Positions 32,595 to 46,106 are shown, counted from the stretch's first letter. The stretch: DNA of 64,000 nucleotides from Pseudopithomyces maydicus (GCA_026873275.1 JANTUC010000022.1:62001-126000), one strand, 5' to 3'. Numbers and translations: made by a program. The notes: generated by a model from the sequence alone, not told the origin.

Positions 32595-34297
32595 ATGGAA
32601 TCACGCCTTCATGAAGACCGGACGGTGATCGTGTACGGTATCCACTCCACATTCATGATAGTAGGTATAATATCCGTGGCGCTGCGGTTTTTATCACGAC
32701 TTCGAATCGGGGCAAAACTGGGTAAAGATGACTGGCTGATCACGGTTGCATTGGTGTGTTCCCTGTCTCCATAGACCCTCCAAAAGTATTGATAGGTGCC
32801 TAGGTTTGTCTCGTTGTCCATGCGACGTCTTGCATGATTACAGTTCGATTTGGCGTCGGTAGACACGTTCTCCTGGTGTCCAATGTGGAGGGTATCGTGA
32901 AGGTATGAGCATCCATGATTTCTCAATAGACAGGATCTAGGCTGACGCTCTGGAAAGGCCAATCTGGTCGAAGCGTAAGTTAATCTCGAATATGAAGTTG
33001 CGCCAAGAAACCAAGGGAGCCGTCGTTGGTGATGACATATTCAACAGCAGACTTGTTTAAACGGTATTTCGGCTGACTTTAGAACTACAACAGAGCCTCA
33101 TACAGTTCGAATCTTATGTTCACGAAGCTCTCCATATTGGCGTTGTACCACCGTATATTCAGTCTTACCCGCGGATGGATACCTACACTTTGGATATTTG
33201 CTTCATTCGTTATTGCGTTAGGAATTACGCAGCCATTGGTTTACATTTTCCACTGTATTCCCATCCAATTCGAATGGGGAGGCACTCCAGAATCCATGAA
33301 ATGCATAGATTTCAGTCTAGGTATGTAGACGGCAAGATCTATTTGCTTGCGGAGCTTGAAGATGTCTCTACGAAAAATTCTGACACTGCGACAGCAATCA
33401 TGGTACTAGGGACGATTCATATCATCACGGACTGGCTGCTTCTTTTCTCCCCATACCTGTCATATGGGGTCTTCAGCTTGGTCAGCGAATGAAACTAAGT
33501 GTATGTTCGTTATTTGCCGTTGGGGGAGCTGTTTGTATCATCTCCATCATCCGAGTGCGCAAAGCGCACGAACTTGACAAGGTCGATCCCACCTGTAAGT
33601 AAAACATTTAAAATCTCTGGAAAAAGCATTTGTATTAGGAAACTACTTTGCTGACTTGATTCGGGTTAGGGAACTTTGTTCCAGTTCAATCCCTTTCGAC
33701 CGTTGAGGGAAGTCTCAGCATACTAGCCGCTTGTATGCCCACTGTAAGTCTCTTCAGCGAACCTATTGCACGGTTGATTGATATGCTAACCGTTTGGCGA
33801 TGTAACAATAGTGGCGTCCTCTATTTCGTTTCGTGGGTCGGGGCTTATCTGCCTATCTCTCTCATAGCGATGCTCGTCATGGCGTAGGATCCCTGTACCA
33901 CCGCTCGGGCGAAGAAAAGCATGCAGCCAGGAACCTACCACTCTCACATGATTCTTCACAACAGGCCTCTGCCCCCAACTCTTTCTTGAAGAACACATCT
34001 AAACACGCAAAGCTCCACGATGTTTCGACAATCTGCACGAGTCCTCCAAGCGCACGTCAATCATCTTGGGGGCACTCAAAGCGCAGCGAAAGTATCATTA
34101 GTGGAGACAGCGTCGAGCGAATGTTGCAGGGTAGATTGCATGGTGTTGGAATGGAGACAAATGAAGACTTGGAGTTAGGAATTCTCCCAGCCATCGGAAC
34201 AGAGAGAAGAAGTGACGATGTAAAATATAGTCCTGAAGTCGAGATAACTGTCGCTGGAATTACTAAGCCACAGAGCACTTTTTCTAGAACGCAATAA
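32595..34297 (+). CDS. Pth11-like rhodopsin-domain membrane protein
   Basis: Seven exons: 32595-32753, 32804-32902, 32958-32974, 33106-33320, 33395-33594, 33670-33743 and 33812-34297; 416 residues when one missing C in the CCCC run at 33449-33452 is restored. Membrane segments include GIHSTFMIVGIISVALRFLS, VCLVVHATSCMITVRFGVG, LWIFASFVIALGITQPLVY, HIITDWLLLFSPIPVIWG and VCSLFAVGGAVCIISII, then VEGSLSILAACMPTWRPLF and a long Ser-rich tail. This is the fungal rhodopsin/Pth11 family, as for the gene at 15838. Exon 3 is only 17 nt, and intron 32975-33105 (131 nt) is long for this genome and could hide a short exon. A GTG-initiated extension upstream of ATG 32595 is possible. Ligand unknown. Confidence 0.75.
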
Positions 34298-35086
34298 AGC
34301 TTAAGTTTACTAAATCAACTATTCTATTGACAATGGCAAAGAGGTAAAAGATTTAAGAAGGTAAAGAATACTAACAAGAATAAATATAAAATATTGTTGA
34401 CTCATAAGACAATTTTCCAGCGTCTCTATAACTAGGCCTAGACAGAATAGAATTTGATTAAAGTGAGGTCTAGATAGGAGGAGATTGGCTATATTCTTTA
34501 TTTATAATAATAATATAATATAGGTGCCTGGCCCTTGTCGCTATATGACAGAGCAGCACTTATTTTTCTTAGCTATATAGTTCACTGGTAGGTTATGCTA
34601 ACTATTAATATGTAGTAATTCTAGCCTCTCGATAATACCGCCTTCTCCTGGCCTTCTAGCGCCTGTGAGTATCTTCTCCGCCCTGTCAAGCTATCTCATC
34701 TCCAAGTAGAGCAGACTTGATTTGTTGACTGCACCAAGTGTTAGAAGTTCGAAGACACGCTTCTTGCCTTTGTTGAGCCCATAAAGTGCTTGGAAGAGGC
34801 CTCCACATAATCTTGGGTGCGCGCTTAGGTGACAGCCTCGGTCCAATCCTGGCTTACATACATACATATGTAGACTAGCGCGCTTCTTGGATATCTGCAG
34901 GTCGGATTCGTAAATATCAGCCTTCCGTTGAAGAAGGTGTCAACCTCAGCTGCTTCAGCCGCACATCACATTAACTCCTCCACAAGTCAATAGATCTGGT
35001 TGTACATAACCTCCTTAAATATCTTTCGTGGATTTCCGTACCAGACTTACAATCATCAATAACCCTTTGGTGATCGTCTCACAGCC
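34298..35086. other. AT-rich intergenic region
   Basis: The first 350 bp is AT-rich and TA-rich, like mild RIP damage, but no transposon motif is left. The last 300 bp has normal composition and is probably the HET gene promoter. Confidence 0.5.
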
Positions 35087-37490
35087 ATGCCTTCCCTCAC
35101 TGAGTCCGGCAATGCTCTACAAGCCGCGGTCGTCGCACTCCGTCATAGTGGATGTCCTTGGGATGAAGTATCCAGGCACTGCTTGATCTCTGTAGAGGAT
35201 GCGCGCCGCATCTTCGAAAGTGTCGAAGCTCGGGTCTCCTTACTGCAAAAACAAGACCCACCTAGCCTGATCGATTTGCTCGGTTGTTTGGATGAGAACT
35301 ACGAAGTACAGAAAAAGCCCCATATACTCGAGGGTGATGGAAAACATTCAGAGACTAGCGACGATACGAGTTCCTGTGCGGGTTGCGGGAGGCCATCATC
35401 TGTCGAGCCGCAAGCCTGGAAACCAACACAGATCTTCGAAAGTCGTCTCATGATCTCAAGGCTACTCCAAGGCGTTCTCAACGAATGCCCCCTCTGCAAA
35501 CTATATAGCCGGATTATAAACTGGGCTTCGCAGCGATATAGCGAAGATTATACCGAGTTTCTTATCAATATGCCCCCTGACCATCCTGTACAAATGGCCT
35601 TATACGCTACCAAAATTCCACCCCAAATCTTTCGATATTTTACAATTTCTGCATCAACAGGTATGCTTCTAAAAGGTTCCATGTTGTCAGAACTATCCAT
35701 CTCACTGATGACATTTAGAGACTCCAGAAACCCTAGCAACTATTCTTCCAACTAAGGGACGCTACCGACGAGTTCAAAACAATTCACTTTCACTTGATAC
35801 GGTCGATCTGATTCGAACATGGCTTGAAGGTTGTCAAACCAACCACGTCCTTTGCACACAGCAGACACTTACTTGTCCAACCCGTCTGGTACATATCGGA
35901 TCCAGCACCGAGATGGAACCCCCGGTTCTTTTAGTGGAACACACAGACTTCATTCGGCGCTATGTAGCATTGAGTCATACATGGGGCCTTCGTCAAACTT
36001 TAGTTACCACGAGCTTCAACATAGAAGCGATGAAGGCCGGCATCGAATGGAGCGCACTACCCAAGACGTTCAAAGATGCCATCAAAGTGTGTCAATTACT
36101 CGGATATGACTACCTATGGGTGGATTCCTTGTGTATTCTTCAAGATAATCAACAAGATTGGGAGATTGAGTCTGCCCAGATGAGCAATGTCTATCGCAAT
36201 GCGGATCTCGTCCTTGCAGCAACATCATCCATAGGAGACGAACAAGGCTTCCTAGACTTCCGTGAGAAATCATTGGGGGATAATGAAAGCACTGTGCTTT
36301 CAACCTTTCCAGTCACTTGGTTAGGCAATACATACAACATTCATGTCTCCACACAACTCATTCATTATACGCATTACTTTGCGGGAGAACCCCTATCAAC
36401 ACGTGCCTGGACGTTTCAAGAGCGGCTACTGGCACGTAGATTCCTGTCCTTCAACCAATTCGAGGTTCACTTCGAATGTGAAACGTCGTGGCGGTGCGAA
36501 TGTGGCACTGGTGACCTCGCGGCCGATAATCATCATCCGTATAACTTACAAGCGATGCTTACGACAGCAAATTCTGCGTTTATATACTCAGAATGGTACC
36601 GGAAGATAATCCCACGATACAGTCAGCGATATCTCACGAAGTCATCGGACAAACTTCCTGCGATATCTGCAGTCGCCGCAATATTTCAAGTAAAGCTGAG
36701 CGACCACTACATGGCGGGTCTGTGGCGTCATGACCTTTCGTTTGGTCTTATTTGGAGGAAGGCACTGGAGCTCTATCGCGATCCGCTACCTCCCAAGTAT
36801 CGTGCACCATCTTGGAGCTGGGCGTCCATTGATGGTCCTGTTGAGCTTCCGCATCGAGGTCACTACACTGATGCAATAACTATACTCGAAGCCGACTGTG
36901 CTCTAGTGTCTAGTAACCCCACAGGTGAAGTGAGCTCAGGTTCACTTGTTATCAGAGGTTCTCTAGCTCCCGCGTGGGTTCGGCTTCCGCCGTCTGGAAC
37001 TTTGCACGGCGACATTCTCACCATCGCAAAGCCTAATAAGGAGGCTCTTATAGACATCGCCTTTTTCAAAGTGGACAGCCTTCTTGTTGCTACAACTCTC
37101 ATGGAAGATGATCAGCGAAGTGAAAGCAGCACATCGTTATCGAGAAATGTATCAGACTCCCTACCCCCTGGTCTATGGTTGCCGGACGGTTACCTTGATG
37201 CGATTTTCTCAGATTGCGAGAATCGAAAGACACACCCTTTTGTATCAAACGTACCTTATGTTTGGTGCTTATACGTAGGCCACAACGCAAAAGCCCGTGA
37301 AATCCACCAGGTGGACGAATCTGATCAGTGGGAATATGAGCTTAACGATGACTGGCACTGGGTTCTGGTATTGGGTCGCCATCCGGACCAGCTAGACAGT
37401 TTCACTCGATTGGGCATCGCACAGTTGAAAGACGAAGATTTTGAAGCGATATTCATAGATGGCAAAGAGTCTACGATCAAGATCATTTGA
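35087..37490 (+). CDS. HET-domain protein
   Basis: Two exons, 35087-35660 and 35719-37490 (58-nt intron), 781 residues. The HET core is complete: RRYVALSHTWG, then LPKTFKDAIKVCQLLGYDYL, WVDSLCILQDNQQDWEIE, MSNVYRNADLVLAATSS and LSTRAWTFQERLLARR. A Cys pair (CAGC and CPLC) around residues 97 and 146 and another near 195-210 precede it. HET domains drive vegetative-incompatibility cell death in fungi; most copies have no known partner. The C-terminal 350 residues carry the usual RAPSWSWASIDG motif of long HET proteins. The AT-rich transposon block begins 155 bp after the stop. Confidence 0.9.
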
Positions 37491-38004
37491 TATTCCGGTA
37501 ATCCATGAAGGAACAGCTCTATCTCTATCTCTATCACTATTGCTTAAAATAGAATATTTTACTATGCAAGATCTTCAAAATTGAGAATGAAGTATGCATT
37601 TTGTAATTTCTTGGTACCTAGCTCAAACCCTGTCGTATGTTTTGTTTTGTAGAATGGTAAAAAGGTGTCCAGTCAGTTAACTAGACGTTGTAAAAATAAT
37701 TAATAAAAAAGTATCTCCCTACTAGATAGTAGAAAAATATAATATATAAAAATTAATAAGTAAAAATATTTTATTTTACTTAAATTATTATTAGGCTAAT
37801 TTAATTATATCCCTTTAGTTACTTTATAATATTAAAACCTTAATATTTTAATTATCCTTTAAAAGCTAAATATTATATAAATATAATAATATTATACTTA
37901 TATAATATTTAAGCTATTTTTTTATTATTATTATATTTATATAGTAAATTATATATATAATTTAATATAAAATAGGGCCTTTATTAATAACTACTTATTA
38001 ATTA

Positions 38005-38490
38005 TATTAAGACCACGAGGGTAGCTAGTCCTAGAGGCTAAGGTTGGTTCTCGGGTAGAAGTAACTTATAAAGGGAGAAGGATTATTGACTGCGTAAGTA
38101 GATTAATAGGGTAGTTAGTATTGGTATTACGAATAATACTAAATTAATAATAAGGCCTGAGTGAATCTAAATAATAGATTAATAAATAGGTTAAATATAA
38201 GTATTTTATAAAGAAACTTAAGTTCCTATATATTTTATACTAGCCTTACTCGCTAGTAAGCAGTTCTTAAGAATTATTCTTTACTAAGCGCTCTTTACTA
38301 AGCGCTTTTTACTAAGTAGTAAAGTATTAAATATAGATATAAGGTGCTCGCTATAAAGCACTTATATAATTATATAAATATAGTATAGCTTATGCGGCAC
38401 GGCGCGTAATTATAAAAATTATTAATTTTATAGTAAGCTATTAATAGGTATAAGATATAGCTACTTTATATTAAAACTTAAATTATAATA
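38005..38490 (-). repeat. 3' LTR of the Ty3/gypsy element
   Basis: 486 bp, alignable over its full length with 45296-45781; differences are almost all transitions. It contains a tandem GCGCTCTTTACTAAGC-type motif near 38280-38320. Confidence 0.9.
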
Positions 38491-38594
38491 TTATCCCCTC
38501 CCTTTAATTAATTTATTTTTAAATTATATAACTAATCTTGCCTGTCTTATATAAGCGCTTACTTTATATTATATACTTAAGTATGTAAGTTAAT

Positions 38595-39130
38595 ATGCCT
38601 ACTAAATCCACTATTTATAAGCTCTATTTATATAATAAAATCCTTTAGGCTAATACTATCGCAGAATCTCCTTATTTTAATTATAACGCTAAAAACCATG
38701 AGTATTATATTATACTAGACTTAAATTTAAAATATATTAAATATGTTCGCTAGGGTTATCCTTATATTAATATATTATAGATATCTCTTAACAAGACTTG
38801 TGAAGAGTATAAGAAGAAGGTTAAAGAGAATAAAAAGGAATTAGTATTAGTTATTATTAGATTATTAAAAAATAAAAAAATATTAGCTTAAGCTAAAGAG
38901 CGTGCTTATAAAAAGATTTTATATTTTATTATAAATATAGAGGCAGAAAATAAAGTAGTAAATATAATATTATTAGTTTATCCTGCAGTAGATACTTTAG
39001 CTAGTTATTTACCTATAATATAAATAACCTTAAACCTATTAGATAATTTTTTATTAATTCCAGTTCCTTTCTTAGGTGCTTAGGTATATTAGTCCTTCTT
39101 TATACATTATTATAAGAATTTATTAACTAT
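38595..39130 (+). pseudogene. Accessory ORF antisense to gag-pol inside the retrotransposon
   Basis: From ATG 38595 the plus strand keeps a long readable frame broken only by TAG/TAA codons at places where CAG/CAA or TGG are expected. Readable parts are MPTKSTIYKLYLYNKIL, TIAESPYFNYNAKNHEYYI, TCEEYKKKVKENKKELV and IIRLLKNKKILA followed by AKERAYKK. I recall similar Lys-rich ORFs placed between pol and the 3' LTR, in antisense, in Pezizomycotina gypsy elements. Function unknown. Confidence 0.55.
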
Positions 39131-40099
39131 TTATTTATAGTTCTCTAGGTTTTTAGCTAGTTCTTAAATATTTTTACTATTAGGGTATCCCTTCTACTTA
39201 ATAAGGAACTCGTGCGGTTCTAGTCCTTATAACTATAGAATACTTTCTACTTCGAATTTATTTTCTTCCTTAATTTAGTAATAGAAGGTAGTCTGAATTA
39301 GTGTTTCTAAGTCTACTAGTTTTAATAATAATATATAAAATACTAAGTATATCTTTATATCTGGCGGTAGTTTTAACTTATAGTTTATTAGTAATATCTA
39401 TTTAGAAATAAAAAATAGTTTAATCTTAATATAATTTAGTTTCTTATATTTCTTCTTCTGTGTGCGAAGATTTTTTATAAGTAAGTATACTTTATCCCTC
39501 TTCTTTAACTAAGGTGCCGTTTTTTATTTCTTATTAATATAGGAAATTATTTATTATTAAGACTTCTTAAGGTTTTCTTGTAATTCTTTATATATTTATT
39601 TTATAATTTTTACAGTTTTCTCTGCTTCTGCTGTGTTAATAACTATTAATAAGACTTAATTAAAGAGATATAGATATTTTCTATAGTTTATATAGTATAG
39701 TGTAATTCTAGTTATTACTAATTTTTTATTATTATATACTATTTATGCTAAAGGTAATAATAAAACCTAATTATCTTTTTTCTTATTATAGTAGATGCGT
39801 AGGTATATTTCTATAGTTTAGTTAGTATATTTTATTTATCTATCTATTTATAGGTAATAAGCTATCGATAGCTTTCATTTTATTCTAATAAGTATTATAA
39901 GTGTTATCTAATAATTTAATATAAAGAGTTTATCTCTATTGCTAATAATCGTCCTTAATATACTATAATATTTTATAAGTCTATTAAGTATAAGGTATTT
40001 TAGCTAGTCTGTAGTGCATTCCTTCTTATAAGGTATTATTTTAGCGTATTTTATAAATCTATCTATAATAACTAATATTATATTATATTTAACTTCTAT

Positions 40100-42700
40100 T
40101 ACTAAGTCCGTAGATCCTAGTAGTCTAATAATAAAATTTATAGTAATGTCTTCTTATAGTATTATAGGTATTTTAATAGCTTATATTTCTTTATACTTTA
40201 AATATATTATATACTTATTCCTCTAATAGTTTGCACACTTCCTAATATAATTAATTATAACTTTCTTAATTCCTTTAAAGTTATAATTCTATTAGATTAG
40301 TTCTATTATTTTACTAATTCCTAGATATTTATAAAGAGGATTATTATAGTATTATTTTATATTTTGTAGAATGGTAAAAAGGTGTCCAGTTAGTTAACTA
40401 GACGTCGTAAAAATAATTAATAAAAGAGTGTCTTCCTACTAGATAGCAGAAAAATATAGCGTATAAAAATTAGTAAGTAAAAATGCTTTATTTTGCCTAG
40501 ATTATTATTAGGCTAACTTAGTTATATTTTTTTAGTTACTCTATAGTGCTAGAGCCTTAATATCTTAACTATCTTTTAGAGGCTAGGTATTATATAGGCG
40601 TAATAGTACTGCGCCTATATAGCACTTAAGCTATCTTTTTCTTTACTATTATTATATCTGTGCAGTAAAGTATATATATAATTTAATATAGAATAGGGTC
40701 TCTACTAATAACTACTTATTAGCCGTTTTTACCACTTTATGTATTAAGATTAAAATAACTACTAAACCTTAACTACCTATATTTAAAAATATATTAAATA
40801 ATGTTGCCTGTATATAAGCTACTAAAATTATAAAATTACTATAACTCTTTAAGCACTTTAAACTAGCTAACTTAGTAGTTAAAGGCCTTTAAAGTAGTAT
40901 TTTTAACTTAGTAATCCTTGCTAGGTCTTATAGAGAGGTTATTTTAATTATAGGTTAAGTAATTAAAATATATCTTTTAATATAGTACGTCGTTGCTATG
41001 CATCTAGGGTATAGTTCTATTATAAGGTAGATAATTAAGCTAAGGGAGCTTATAGCTAAGTAGAAGATAGAGAAGGGAGAAATTTTAAAAGAGTACTTAA
41101 ATTTTATAATAAAATTAATAAGTAAGGCTAGTATTATATTTTTAAGATTATTATTTAAGGCGGTTGCTTAGTGCTAAGTAACTTAAAAGATTAGAAAGTA
41201 CTATATAACTATTTTAAATAAGTATTAGTTACTATTAATTTATATGCAGGGCGTCTGTGTGCTAGTAGATAATTATAATTAATAAGTATAGGGGGAGCAG
41301 AGGATGCTATAGTTAAATAAAAATAGGTAAATAGCTTTGTAATACTATTTATGCCTAGTATAAAAAGGGTGATAATTATGCCAGGACATAGATAACGCCC
41401 TAAAGGGGCGCTACTATATTATTTTATAATCTCTTCTTACTATTCCTTTAGTATATCCTTAGTAACTATTATTAGTTAATTAAGTTCTACTGTAGGTCTT
41501 AGCGATCTATCTTTATTTTTTTAAAAATTATTAAATATATTTTAACCTTATCTTCTATAAGATCTTTTTTTACTAAAAGTGTCTACTTATCTATTCTCTT
41601 TTCCTAGTATATATAGAATTTTAAATTTATACTATCTAAGGGCTTCTAACTATCGCGCTTATTATAGTATTAATTCTTTTATTATTGTGAACTGTAATAG
41701 GTTCTTATAATCTATAAAGATTATAAGTTTTAAATATTTATATACGTAGGTTCTCTAGTGCTTAAGTGCTTTAATAATAGTATATAATTCCTTATTATAG
41801 ATATTATAGCGTGTTTCTGCGTTAATAAACTTATATAAATAATAAGTAATAAAATACTATTATCTATTTCTTTTTTACTTCGCATATACTCTAATAGCTA
41901 AATCGCTTATATTAATTTCTATATATAGTAGTTTGTCGCTTCTAAAAGTAACTAGGACTAGTATACTAATGCTTACTTATACTAGCTATTTAAAAGCTTA
42001 ATTATATTACTTTATTTATTTAAATATTATATCCTTCTTAGTTAGCGCTATTAAGGATATAGTAATTTTAGAGTAATTCTTAATAAACTATCTATTAAAT
42101 CCGCAAAATCCTAGGAATTCTTATATATTTTTTATAGTTTTTGGGGTTGGCTATACTTATATAATTTTAATTTTATTTAGGTTTATACTAAAGCCTTTTA
42201 TATTAATAATATATCTTAGAAATTCTAGTTTCGTGATATAGAATTTATATTTTTTTAGTTTAATCCTTAGATAGGCTTTTTGTAAAGCTTTTAATATAAT
42301 TTTAATATATTTCACGTATTCTTATTTATTTTCTAAGTATACAAGGATATTATCTAAGTAGGTAATTATAAAGATATTAAGGTAGTTCCTTAGTATATTA
42401 TTAATTAATTCCTAGAATATTGCTAATACGTTAGTTAGTCTAAATAGTATAACTGTGTACTTAAATAGGCTATATCGCGATTTAAACACTATCTTCTATT
42501 CTTTACCTTCTTTTATTCTAATAAAATGGTATTCGTTTTTTAAGTCTATAGCTATAAATATCTTAACTCTTAAGAGTCTATCTTATAGTTCTAAAATATT
42601 TAGTAATGGGTATCTATTTTTAATTATAATATTATTAAGTGCTTAATAATTAATGTATAATTATAGTTCTCTATTTTTCTTAAATATAAATATAAATAGA
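40100..42700 (-). pseudogene. Retrotransposon pol (reverse transcriptase, integrase) fragments
   Basis: Minus-strand motifs remain readable. At 42406-42459 YTVILFRLTNVLAIF-stop-EL corresponds to the RT motif YTVLPFGLTNAPATFQ. At 42331-42360 YLDNILVYLE corresponds to the catalytic YLDDILVYS with the second Asp changed to Asn. At 42070-42117 FLGFCGFNR-stop-FIKNYS is the RT thumb motif. At 40112-40168 PIIL-stop-EDITINFIIRLLGS is the integrase motif P..WEDI.MDFI.GLP. The stops fit CAG/CGA/TGG codons hit by RIP. RT and integrase are separated by the inserted repeat copy B. Certainly non-functional. Confidence 0.85.
40362..41416 (-). mobile_element. 1.05-kb retroposon-like repeat, copy B (uninterrupted)
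   Basis: Starts TTTTGTAGAATGGTAAAAAG, ends GGGGCGCTACTA, and is flanked by a perfect 12-bp duplication TATTATTTTATA (40350-40361 and 41417-41428). It is inserted in the pol gene of the LTR element. On the minus strand the end reads CTACAAAA, like a short retroposon tail. It is less AT-shifted than copy A (for example CGTCGTTGCTATGCATCTAG survives near 40988), so it arrived later or escaped RIP rounds. No protein is encoded; probably non-autonomous. Confidence 0.7.
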
Positions 42701-45295
42701 CTTGCTGCAGATAACTTTAATTCTTATATATATTTTTTATTAAGGTTCTTTTTAATAAATTCCTTTTCCTATTAGAGTTCTTTTCCTAATTTATTATATA
42801 ATAGTTTAAAGAGTAGCGTTTTCCCTTCTTTTAGATTAATTATATAATTCTAAAATTAGTATTTAAGTAAGTTTACTTTTCTTTCCTCTTCCTAAAATAA
42901 ATAACTCTATTCTTTATATTTATTAGGGATATTATAAGTTATACGTTCCTTCTTTTTATACTTCTTAATCTAGTAGTGCCTACTAGCGTCTACTAAAAGT
43001 AATTCTAGTTTATTAACTTTCTATTATAAGTTTAAATTATTAATTATGCTCTTATCTACTATTAATATTATATAATACGTAAGTTCTAACTACAGTATAT
43101 ATTTATAGTTCCTTATTAAAAGCTCTTTCTTTCTCTAATATATTTATAGGTTATACTTTTATAGCTAAGGGATACTTAGAATTTAGTTATATTAACTTAT
43201 ATTTAAAATATCTAAGGTAATCCACTCCTAGTGCTTATAGATCTTAAGTGTTATTATAACCTTATATTATATACTTAATTATTCTAGTAATTAATATCCA
43301 TTCACGATATAAATAACTAAAAGAGTTATTTTAAGTTATTTTTTAAGTCTAGCTTATTAAATAGTCTTTCTTAAAATAAAGTTCCCTTAGGCTCCTAAAT
43401 CTAGTAAAGCTTTAATCTATATTCTTTTATTAAGTATTACTAGTAATTTAATAAGTAATGCCTAGTTAATTACTAGTATATTTAATTCTATTACAGCTCC
43501 ACTAAGTCTACTTATTAATTTAAAAAAGACTATTTACCTTTTTTATCTACTTACTTATATTTAAAGGGTTCACTTATCTCTATTATATTAAGCCATTTAT
43601 CTTTACTAAATCTAAATATAGTCTTAATTCTTATATACTTCTAGTAATTTTTATATAAGCATATCTACTAATATTCTTAAGTATATATACTATTAATAAT
43701 AAAGGTTATTATTATATTTTCTTCTTTAAGGTATTCTAAAAAGTATTATCGAGTTCACTTATTCTAAAAATATATATTATAGTTATTAATTAAGTAGTTA
43801 AACTATTTCTATTAACAGCGAAGCTATTTAAAGGAGAACTAATATTCTTTCTTAGCCCTATAATAAATAGTATACTAGTTATAATTACATAGTTTCCAGT
43901 TAATATATATATATTTAGGATTTTAGTAGTTTAGTATATAATCTAGTTCGTAGGTTTCTTTCTTATTTTTATAGACTTTTTACTTTAACTATTATTAGTA
44001 CCTTTTTTATCCCTATTTAATATTAGCTTTACTAATGTACTTAAGTTACTAATTATCTAGGTATAGAATTAATCTTTTAGGAAAATCTTTATTTTATAGT
44101 TAAAATTCTTCTTCTAGAGGTTCCGTTTACTTAAGTTTATTAAGATACTCTATAATATTAATTAGTTTAACTTAAGGATGTGGCGTAGGTGCTTATAGTT
44201 ATATAAGTTTAAGGTTATTACTTAGTCCTTTATATAGATCTTTATAAAATTATAAATTATCTAAGTTTAAGTGTTTATTTAGGTCTATATCACTTATACT
44301 ATCTATAATAATCTATTTATCTTTATTATCCTAGTTGTTGGCGATAGTAATTATATTTAACTATTTAATAATTTTATTCTTAGATCTGCAGTTCCTAATA
44401 ATATAACTTAATTTATTATAATTAAAATAAGTGCGTTACTCCTTTTAATTAAATAGGGTCCCTTTTTAAGGTTTATTAAAGGCGCACTTAAGTTTATTTA
44501 GTCTATTAGTATTTTTAAAAATTTTATTATATATTCTAGTTTTCTTCTTCTTCTTCCTTATTATTATATTATTTAGTTTTATCAGCTAGTAGCCGTAAGG
44601 GTCGTTTATAACTTATTATTTAGTAGTAGTTATATAATAACTAGTTCGTCCGCTTAACTTGCTATATATAAATTAGAATTTCTTATAATTCTTATATTCT
44701 TAGTATAATTTATGCTATTCTATATTAATCCTAATAGTTTTATTATAAAGTTCTTATATTATATTAATTACAGCTCTATTATATAGGAGTTCTTTATGTA
44801 TAGATTTTTTAAGACCTTACTTATATATTTTATATAAGGAATTATTATTTTATCCAGTCTATATAGTATAGTATTTAAACTTTATAGTATACTTAGCTAT
44901 TAAGTATATTTATTAAAGGTATTAGATAGCTTCTTTAGCGTAAAACTTTTTATTAGCTAAATTAAAGAGTTATTTAATTTAAGTATAGAAGGTATTATAA
45001 TTTTTAATAAATTAGTTAATCTAGTCTTCTTCTTAGTTTTCCGCTAAAAGATATACTTTAATATATAACTAAATTTAGTTAACTAATTTACCTTTTATAT
45101 ATATAGCGGTAAAGATAACTTTATCCTTATCTTTTATATCCTTATTAATATAGTAGAAGTATAGATTAAGTTAAAGTAGTTATATCTTAAGTTTATATTA
45201 GTTACTATTATACAGGTCCAGTTTAATAGTTTTACTATTAGGATTATTAAATAAAGTAAAGTTATTAAAATCGCTTATATTAAGGGTGTTTAAGA

Positions 45296-45781
45296 TATTA
45301 AGATTATAAGAGTAACTAGTTCTAGAGGCTAAGGTTAGTTCTTGGGTAAGAGTAACTTATAGAGGAAGAAGAATTATTAACTATATAAATAGGTTAATAG
45401 GGTAGTTAGTATTAGTATTATAAATAATACTAAATTAATAATAAGGCCTAAGTAAATCTAAATAATAAATTAATAAATAGATTAAATATAAGTATCTTAT
45501 AAAGAAACTTAGGTTTTTATATACTTTATACTGGCCCTACTTATTAGTAAGTAGTTTTTAAGAATTACTCTCTATTAAGCGCTCTCTATTAAGCACTTTC
45601 TACTAAGTAGTAAAATACTAAGTATAGATATAAGGTGCTTACTATAAAATATTTATATAACTATATAAATGCGGCACAGCTTGTGCAGCATAGTGTATAA
45701 TTATAGGAATTACTAACCCTATAGTAAGCTACTAATAGGTATAAGACGCGACTGCCTTATACTAAAACTCAGATTGTAATA
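45296..45781 (-). repeat. 5' LTR of the Ty3/gypsy element
   Basis: 486 bp, the partner of 38005-38490. It keeps some C/G positions that the other LTR has lost and the reverse, as expected from independent RIP on two copies. Confidence 0.9.
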
Positions 45782-46106
45782 AATTATTTCTACTATTTTA
45801 TATATTAAAATTAAAATAACTACTAAACCTTAACTACTTATATTTAAAAAATATTAAATAATATTACCTATATATAAGCTATTAAAATTATAGAATTATT
45901 ATAACTTTTTAAGTATTTTAAATTAACTAATTTAATAATTAAAGGCCTTTAAAATAATGCTTTTAATTTAATAATTTTTATTAAGTTTTATAGAGAGGTT
46001 ATTTTAACTATAAATTAAATAATTAAAATATATCTTTTAATATAGCACGTCGCTACTATATACTTAAAATATAATTTTTATTATAAGATAAATAATTAAG
46101 CTAAAA

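Larger units (their letters stand above)
38005..45781 (-). mobile_element. Ty3/gypsy LTR retrotransposon, RIP-inactivated
   Basis: Two 486-bp LTRs (38005-38490 and 45296-45781) enclose a degenerate gag-pol on the minus strand. The element is flanked by the 5-bp duplication AATTA (38000-38004 and 45782-45786), which corresponds to AGCCG in the unbroken repeat copy, so the target was mutated together with the element. LTR ends read TATTAAGA...TAATA, as expected for TG...CA after RIP. A polypurine tract (minus strand AAGGGAGGGGA, at 38494-38504) adjoins the left LTR, confirming that the left one is the 3' LTR. A younger repeat copy is inserted at 40362-41416; without it the element is about 6.7 kb. 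Confidence 0.9.

Noticed and set aside
42455..42646. Plus-strand ORF in the AT-rich block
   Set aside because: It is antisense to recognisable reverse-transcriptase motifs on the minus strand.
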